Position numbers and translations under genes: made by a program. From Chryseobacterium sp. 7 (GTDB lineage Bacteria > Bacteroidota > Bacteroidia > Flavobacteriales > Weeksellaceae), in NCBI RefSeq assembly GCF_003663845.1, contig NZ_RCCA01000001.1, positions 806,001 to 870,000 on the forward strand: a stretch of 64,000 nucleotides of DNA, written 5' to 3'. The notes below the pieces were generated by a model. It was not told the origin of the DNA and made no database searches. It worked only from the letters and a program-made list of their open reading frames with translations. Shown here piece after piece: positions 58,874 through 64,000 of the stretch. Every line of letters starts with the position of its first letter. Position 1 is the stretch's first letter.

Positions 58874-61363
58874 ATGAACTATGACAATTATTTTAATGAT
58901 TTTGACGACTTCGATGAAACCAGCAAAAAAACTCTGCAGTCTTTATCAAGCTATTTTGTGCCCCATGAATCTCTTTTAAGTAAAACATTAAAGCAACCCA
59001 CAGATTTACAAACAGAAACCTCTTTACCGCCTGCCCCGTCTTCCGTTTCAGATATTACAGACTGGCAGACAGATGAATATATCAATCTGGAACTTCTGAT
59101 TTCAAAAATTAAGTATGGCAACAGTGGAATGAGGGATTATATTCTGGAATATAATCCCATTGACTATCAATCTAATACTCAAAGAAAGAGTCTTTCGCTC
59201 CCGGGCAAAAATTTCCTCAGGCTGAAAGTTTACCTGAACTCAAAAGCAGAAAATGTCTCAGTAAAATGGAGCCAGACCCAAATAAGTCACGAAATAGCGG
59301 TTGGAAAAGAGAAAATCTTCTACAGAATCAATTTTTTCTATGCAAAAAGCAACGAAAAGGCAATTATTCTTGAAACCTGCTCTTATCAGGAATTCAGAGA
59401 TCTGAATATACTGTTAGGCTATGGTGATATTGATGACTATGATAAGGATTACAAATACTTCCTGAAAAATTTCGCAGATGCTCTCAAAAAATATGAAGAT
59501 GCCGGGTCTCTGAAGTTCATCTACGAAAATATTCCTGAAACTATTTTGTCTGGACTCTCTGCGCATATTGATAATCTGATGTTTTTTAATCATCTTGAAA
59601 TTCTTTCAAATGGCGATGATTCGGATATCTTCAAAGACAGCAGTTCTGCAGTGATACAGATTTTCAAAGCCATTGGAGATCCGGTTCCTGTCCTCAACTA
59701 TTTCCGCGAAAATCCGGATAAACTGAACAGGATCTATTACAATTTAGACGGGAGCACGGAGTATGACGGTAAGATGCAAACCAACCGGATGATACTGGCT
59801 AATATCATGATGCTGTTTTCTCTGTTTGCGAATAATGATAAACGGAAAAAAGACGCGCAATCTTTTATCATTGGACAAGGCTATACAATAAACAGTGATA
59901 TTCTGGAAATGGGAATTTTCCAGAGCAGCGGTGATCAGTACAGAGATACATTTCTCCTGCAACAGCAGAAAGAGGTACAGCGAAATGTAAAAATTATACC
60001 GAAAGAAGGAGATCCCAATGCAAAAGAGACCGTTACAGAAGATCTGGATGAAGGGGCACAGTTTCATCCTCTGGATATGGTGTATCTCACAGATATCAGT
60101 GGAGAAAAAGAAGAAACCTATCTGGTGCCTGCTATTTATCTGAAGGCATTAGCAGATGCAGAAGAATGGGCGGTTGTACAGCAGAATATCCGTATAGCAG
60201 CTAATCTCGTGGCTATTGTGATTGGTGTTGCCACATTGGCAACTACTGGAAACCCCTATTTTATTTTACTGGCTGCCGCCGATATTTCTTTGGCAGGAGC
60301 CGATCTTACCATACAGGCATTTAAAGAAGAAATTGCTACATATGAAGGCGGAAAAGAATTTCTGGCAGACTGGGAAGAGATTTATATGGTGGGAGGTATT
60401 GCACTGGCTGGTTTAACTGTTGTAGGCAGCTTTTATAGCGGAGCAGCCAAACTGATCGCAAAAATGGCAGACGGAAGTGCAAAGAATTATCTTAAGACTT
60501 TGGTATTAAAAGCCGTGCTGGAAACCAATATTTCTAATTTCCAAAAAAATACCATAAAAGTAGTGGAACCCCGGGAAATTTTTCCCGGAGCGGAATACAG
60601 AGCGCTTGGTAACACCATGGCGGAAAACGGGATAGTTTTCTTATTTGGACGAAGGAATGGGAAATTTTTAAATGCCTATGCTGCTGTTTATAAAGGTGAA
60701 GTGGTAGAAGAGTTTACCAAAGCAGAAATGCATATGTTCTACAAAAAATGGCGTAATTTACGGGGAGAAAAATTAGTAGAGGAGCTGGAGCATCTGGGTG
60801 GACATGTACCGCCAGGTGGTTCTATAGTGGCAACCAATGTCGAAGCAGAGGTAAAAGCATTTATAAAAGGGGAAAAACAATTTTTAAATGCCATAATTGA
60901 AAATCCTTTTGAAAAAAGGAAAGAAGCGATGCCTTATTTTAATCATATATCTATAGATAATGAAGTTATTCAGATAGGTGATCTAAATTGTGGTAATACC
61001 GTGGAAGTTGTAGTTGAGTTTTTGAGAACAGGAGAATTACGAAGAGCTAAATCTTCAACAATGCAAGACATAGAGGTAGTAGCTGCAAAATGTGGAGGCG
61101 GAAGTTTCCAGCCTGCGACAATCCCCAGAATGAAACAATTAATGGCAGAAGAAGATATTGTTGTTATTTATGGTATTAAAGAAAAAAATAGCATAACAGG
61201 AAGTACTAAAGGTCATTTTTTTGTGGGAATGAAAAAGGGCGGAGAATTACATTTATTTGATGGCCAAACGGGTGAATATGTAATTTTTGCTCAAACAAGA
61301 GAATATGGTAACTTTATCCAAAGAGGCTATTTAGAGTTTAAATACACAAAAGTGAGAAAGTAA
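58874..61363 (+). CDS. Polymorphic toxin with C-terminal papain-fold (deamidase-like) domain
   Basis: 829-residue protein without a signal peptide. The N-terminal 400 residues are unrecognised. A hydrophobic region follows (about residues 440-560: IAANLVAIVIGVATLATTGNPYFILLAAADISLAG; IALAGLTVVGSFYSGAAKL). The C-terminal 125 residues carry C706 (DLNCGNTVEVV), H781 (KGHFFVGM) and D796 (LHLFDGQTGEY), the Cys-His-Asp layout of papain-like glutamine-deamidase toxins (Tox-PL type). An Imm35-like gene follows 20 bp on. The lack of a leader suggests delivery by T6SS or another contractile or contact system. Confidence 0.78.
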   Translation: MNYDNYFNDFDDFDETSKKTLQSLSSYFVPHESLLSKTLKQPTDLQTETSLPPAPSSVSDITDWQTDEYINLELLISKIKYGNSGMRDYILEYNPIDYQSNTQRKSLSLPGKNFLRLKVYLNSKAENVSVKWSQTQISHEIAVGKEKIFYRINFFYAKSNEKAIILETCSYQEFRDLNILLGYGDIDDYDKDYKYFLKNFADALKKYEDAGSLKFIYENIPETILSGLSAHIDNLMFFNHLEILSNGDDSDIFKDSSSAVIQIFKAIGDPVPVLNYFRENPDKLNRIYYNLDGSTEYDGKMQTNRMILANIMMLFSLFANNDKRKKDAQSFIIGQGYTINSDILEMGIFQSSGDQYRDTFLLQQQKEVQRNVKIIPKEGDPNAKETVTEDLDEGAQFHPLDMVYLTDISGEKEETYLVPAIYLKALADAEEWAVVQQNIRIAANLVAIVIGVATLATTGNPYFILLAAADISLAGADLTIQAFKEEIATYEGGKEFLADWEEIYMVGGIALAGLTVVGSFYSGAAKLIAKMADGSAKNYLKTLVLKAVLETNISNFQKNTIKVVEPREIFPGAEYRALGNTMAENGIVFLFGRRNGKFLNAYAAVYKGEVVEEFTKAEMHMFYKKWRNLRGEKLVEELEHLGGHVPPGGSIVATNVEAEVKAFIKGEKQFLNAIIENPFEKRKEAMPYFNHISIDNEVIQIGDLNCGNTVEVVVEFLRTGELRRAKSSTMQDIEVVAAKCGGGSFQPATIPRMKQLMAEEDIVVIYGIKEKNSITGSTKGHFFVGMKKGGELHLFDGQTGEYVIFAQTREYGNFIQRGYLEFKYTKVRK

Positions 61364-61382
61364 TAATTTTAAAATTGATTTT

Positions 61383-61733
61383 ATGTTAACAGACAAAGAA
61401 ATGCTAAGGATAGCGGAACGCTATTTAAAAAGTAGAGCAGAAAAATTTGGTGGAGCAGATATTGAAGTAGTAATATTAACAGATCATATCATTATAAAGC
61501 CTTATGGAAATATTTATGATTATCAATCTAAAGAATTTCTTCTAACAGGAGATTTTAATAAAACATTAGTAGGTAATGCATCTTTTTTAGTGGAAAAAAA
61601 GACAGGAAGAGTAGTTAGTTTTGGTACAGCAATGGATTTAGAAGACTATATAAAAGCCTACGAAAATGGAACATTAGGAAAAACCTTAACTCGTTATTGG
61701 TATCCTGATGAAGATAGATTCGATTATAAATAA
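61383..61733 (+). CDS. Imm35-like immunity protein
   Basis: 116-residue cytoplasmic protein (DHIIIKPYGNIYDYQSKEF, LVGNASFLVEKKTGRVVSFGTAMDLEDYIKAYENG) with the YWYPDEDRFDYK ending. The NAxFLVxKxTGxxxxFGT pattern is that of Imm35-type immunity proteins, which often accompany papain-fold toxins. It lies directly after the toxin gene. Confidence 0.78.
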   Translation: MLTDKEMLRIAERYLKSRAEKFGGADIEVVILTDHIIIKPYGNIYDYQSKEFLLTGDFNKTLVGNASFLVEKKTGRVVSFGTAMDLEDYIKAYENGTLGKTLTRYWYPDEDRFDYK

Positions 61734-61794
61734 TTTTTAAAATGAAAAAAATTAAAATGTCTTTTGGTACATTTGCCACAGAAAAAATAAAACC

Positions 61795-62499
61795 ATGAAA
61801 TTATTCAATACCATTGTAGTCGTTAGCATGATCGCTGCTTCTAACCCGTTATTCTCACAGACATCCAGCGAAAGCAAAGCCAAAGAAATTATAGAAAAAG
61901 CCATTCAGGCAGAAGGCGGGAAAAAGCTTCTGAGCAGCATAAAAACGCTGTATTCCAAATCTGAAACGGTAATGGACGGGCGAAATGTGTATTGGATTAC
62001 CAAAGAAATGGTACCCAATAAAGGAAGCTTTGAAATTGAATATCAGGGAAGAATTGTTTACAAATCATGGTTTGACGGTAAAACAGGTTATGAACTGGTC
62101 AACGGTGAGAGAAAGCTGGCTGATCCTGCTGAATTTAGAGATAAGGCCGACAGAAAGTATATCATGAATGAACTTGCTTACATAGATCCAAAATTATACA
62201 AGATTGAACTTATTGACGAAAATCCAGATAAGATCTATTATAAAATAAAAGCAACGTATATAACAGGAAAGGTGACCTATCTGTATTACGATGTAAAGTC
62301 ATTCTTTCTAAGCAAAGAAGAAACGGTGGAAAATGGTGAAAAGAATACATTCTCTACAGTTTTACAAAGCGATTATAAAAAATTCGGGGATCTTTGGTAT
62401 GCTACCAAATCGACTTTTGTTTCTGAAGATGGGAATCAGGAAGCAACTCTTGTAGATTTGTATTATAATAAAAATATTGAGGATAAAGATTTTAAATAA
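61795..62499 (+). CDS. Exported protein, LolA-like outer-membrane lipoprotein-sorting type
   Basis: 234-residue protein with a signal peptide ending in LFSQ, then SSESKAKEIIEKAIQAEGGKKLLSSIKTLYSKSETVMDG and beta strands (SWFDGKTGYELVNGERK, YKKFGDLWYATKSTFVSEDGNQEATLVDLYYN). The pattern resembles the LolA/DUF-type beta-sheet exported proteins of Bacteroidota. The exact role is unknown. Confidence 0.7.
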   Translation: MKLFNTIVVVSMIAASNPLFSQTSSESKAKEIIEKAIQAEGGKKLLSSIKTLYSKSETVMDGRNVYWITKEMVPNKGSFEIEYQGRIVYKSWFDGKTGYELVNGERKLADPAEFRDKADRKYIMNELAYIDPKLYKIELIDENPDKIYYKIKATYITGKVTYLYYDVKSFFLSKEETVENGEKNTFSTVLQSDYKKFGDLWYATKSTFVSEDGNQEATLVDLYYNKNIEDKDFK

Positions 62500-62530
62500 T
62501 TGATTTACAATCTCTCCAGACTAAAATAAG

Positions 62531-62562
62531 AACCTTTGTAAATGCACTACAAAGGTTTTCTT
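62531..62562 (+). terminator. Terminator after the LolA-like gene
   Basis: AACCTTTGTA / TACAAAGGTT perfect stem with a 7-nt loop and a T-run. Confidence 0.85.
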
Positions 62563-62580
62563 TTTTTAATAAGCTGCATA

Positions 62581-62610
62581 AAAAACCGCTTCACAACTTG
62601 CGAAACGGTC
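62581..62610 (-). terminator. Terminator of the ABC exporter gene
   Basis: The minus strand reads CCGTTTCGC / GTGAAGCGG followed by T5. Confidence 0.75.
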
Positions 62611-62630
62611 AAAAATATATTGAGAGGTGA

Positions 62631-64000
62631 TTAGTTGCCTAATTCAAGCTGATTTTTTACAAGACTGTAGTAATCTGCTTTCTTGTTGACCAACTCCTGA
62701 TGGTTTCCTTTTTCAACAACGGCTCCGTTTTTCAGAACAATAATCTGGTCTGCATTTTTTACAGTGCTTAAACGGTGTGCTACAATAATTACCGTTTTTC
62801 CTTTGAAGAATTCCTGCAGGTTGTCATGAATGATCTTTTCATTTTCGGCATCCAGTGCGGAGGTGGCTTCATCAAAGAGGATAAAATGAGGGTTTTTGTA
62901 CACTGCTCTTGCAATAAGAACCCTTTGCTTCTGACCTCCGGAGATTCCGTTGCCGGCTGCCCCTATTTTAGTGCTGTATCCTAGCGGAAGATTGTCTATG
63001 AAAGACGAAATGTTGGCTACTCTTACCGCATTTTCCATTTTTCTGGTATTGATTTCCACTTCACTAGTTGCAATGTTTCTTTCGATGGTGTCTGAGAAAA
63101 TAAATCCGTCCTGCATTACCACTCCATAGTTTTCTCTGATGCTTTTAGGAGAAAGGGTAAGAATATCATCTTCGTTATAGTGAATGGTACCGTGAGTAGG
63201 GTTATAGAACTTCAACAGCAGCTTCATCAATGTTGTTTTTCCGCTTCCGCTGGCTCCTACAATGGCTGTAACTTTGCCTTCAGGGATAAACAGGTTGACA
63301 TCTTTTAATACAAACTGAGATTTCGGCCCTTCATACTGGAAAGAAACATTATTTAAGGTAATTCCTCTCTCTTCATCTTTTGAATAAGTATTGCCAACTT
63401 CCAGCGCTTTCATTCCCTCTTTTTCTTCTTCTTCATGATTCTGAACTTCATTTAATCTTGAAAGGCTCAGTTTGGCATCCTGTAAAGAGCGGAAGAAAGA
63501 AATCATTTGATTAACAGGAGAGTTCAGCTGTCCGATGATATAAGATATTGCTAATAGTTCACCAATGGTCATATTTCCTTTCACAACCTGCAATGCAGCA
63601 AAGAACGTCACGAAAATGTTCTTTAATTGGTTAAGAAATTCAAATCCGGAAAACTGATACTGATCTACTTTTAAAATACGAAGAGTTGTTTTGAAAAGCT
63701 TATTCTGAATCCCTTCCCATTCCTGTCTTTTGTAATCTTCGAACTGATTTAATTTCATTTCAGAAACTCCGTTCAGGATCTCATAAACGCTTTCCTGGCT
63801 TTGTCCTTTTTCGCGGAATCTGTAATAATCCAGAATTTCTCTTTTTTTCAGCCAATATTGAGCCCAAACCAATGATAATGCTGTCAGAGAGGAATAAATA
63901 AGTACAATTGTAACGTTATAATACCAAAGCACTCCGAAAAACACCAGGAAAGTTACCATAGAGAAGAAAGTCATAAGGCTCTGAGAGGTAAGAAAATCTT
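62631..64000 (-). CDS. SunT/peptidase-type ABC exporter (3' part, cut by window)
   Basis: C-terminal 456 residues of an inner-membrane ABC exporter. The frame stays open to the window edge (DFLTSQSLMTFFSMVTFLVF), so the start and any N-terminal C39 peptidase domain lie outside. Membrane segments are followed by a nucleotide-binding domain with Walker A VGASGSGKTT, signature ISGGQKQRVLIA, Walker B HFILFDEATSALD and the H-loop VAHRLSTVKNAD. It resembles bacteriocin or peptide exporters. Confidence 0.85.
   Translation of the reverse strand, partial: DFLTSQSLMTFFSMVTFLVFFGVLWYYNVTIVLIYSSLTALSLVWAQYWLKKREILDYYRFREKGQSQESVYEILNGVSEMKLNQFEDYKRQEWEGIQNKLFKTTLRILKVDQYQFSGFEFLNQLKNIFVTFFAALQVVKGNMTIGELLAISYIIGQLNSPVNQMISFFRSLQDAKLSLSRLNEVQNHEEEEKEGMKALEVGNTYSKDEERGITLNNVSFQYEGPKSQFVLKDVNLFIPEGKVTAIVGASGSGKTTLMKLLLKFYNPTHGTIHYNEDDILTLSPKSIRENYGVVMQDGFIFSDTIERNIATSEVEINTRKMENAVRVANISSFIDNLPLGYSTKIGAAGNGISGGQKQRVLIARAVYKNPHFILFDEATSALDAENEKIIHDNLQEFFKGKTVIIVAHRLSTVKNADQIIVLKNGAVVEKGNHQELVNKKADYYSLVKNQLELGN

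Overview
The window looks like the chromosome of a flavobacterium of the Chryseobacterium type (Bacteroidota). The signs are an AT-rich genome, GLPGLI, DUF4421, DUF3127 and T9SS-tail-like proteins, a FeoA-FeoB-Cys-rich operon, and promoters of the Bacteroidota TAnnTTTG type. The assignment rests on protein character and promoter style; no search was run.

Layout. Positions 1-13.4 kb are ordinary chromosome: a GLPGLI protein, two tandem small secreted paralogues, feoA-feoB-Cys-rich protein, a DUF4421 protein, glmM, a Crp/Fnr-type regulator with an NADPH-quinone-reductase-like gene, a TPR protein, and a minus-strand group (lipoprotein, EamA transporter, aat, DUF3127). Positions 13.49-14.10 kb hold a duplicated tRNA cluster, Leu(UAG)-Gly(GCC)-Leu(UAA), in which the second Gly gene has decayed. 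The second Leu(UAA) gene is the attachment site of a 44.5-kb integrated element (14048-58611) bounded by a 59-bp direct repeat of the tRNA 3' part. Positions 58.6-64 kb return to chromosome: a papain-fold polymorphic toxin with an Imm35-like partner, a small exported protein, and a SunT-type ABC exporter cut by the window edge.

The element is a temperate myovirus-type prophage. A tyrosine integrase sits at the left end. The right end has a plus-strand S24 (CI/LexA-like) repressor that forms an operon with a full-length recA, facing a divergent operator region. Early and replication genes, the terminase, a lambda-like gpW/portal head module and a P2/Mu-like contractile tail module all run on the minus strand towards the left. 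Between integrase and tail is about 10 kb of non-phage cargo: a signal-peptide-bearing SpvB/FG-GAP/RHS toxin (split by a one-base frameshift), its T9SS-like partner and one or two immunity-type genes. A single-chain restriction-modification enzyme sits head-on inside the head operon, and a Dam-type methylase closes the tail operon. No holin or endolysin was recognised.

Points that deserve attention are: the repressor-recA operon; a canonical -1 slippery heptamer joining the two tail-assembly-chaperone frames; a palindromic motif repeated 38-54 bp upstream of four late genes (candidate phage late promoter or activator site); 12-bp iterons upstream of the small terminase gene (cos-like) and within the replication gene (origin-like); a rod-like structured RNA near 25.6 kb; and a hairpin-flanked immunity cassette.
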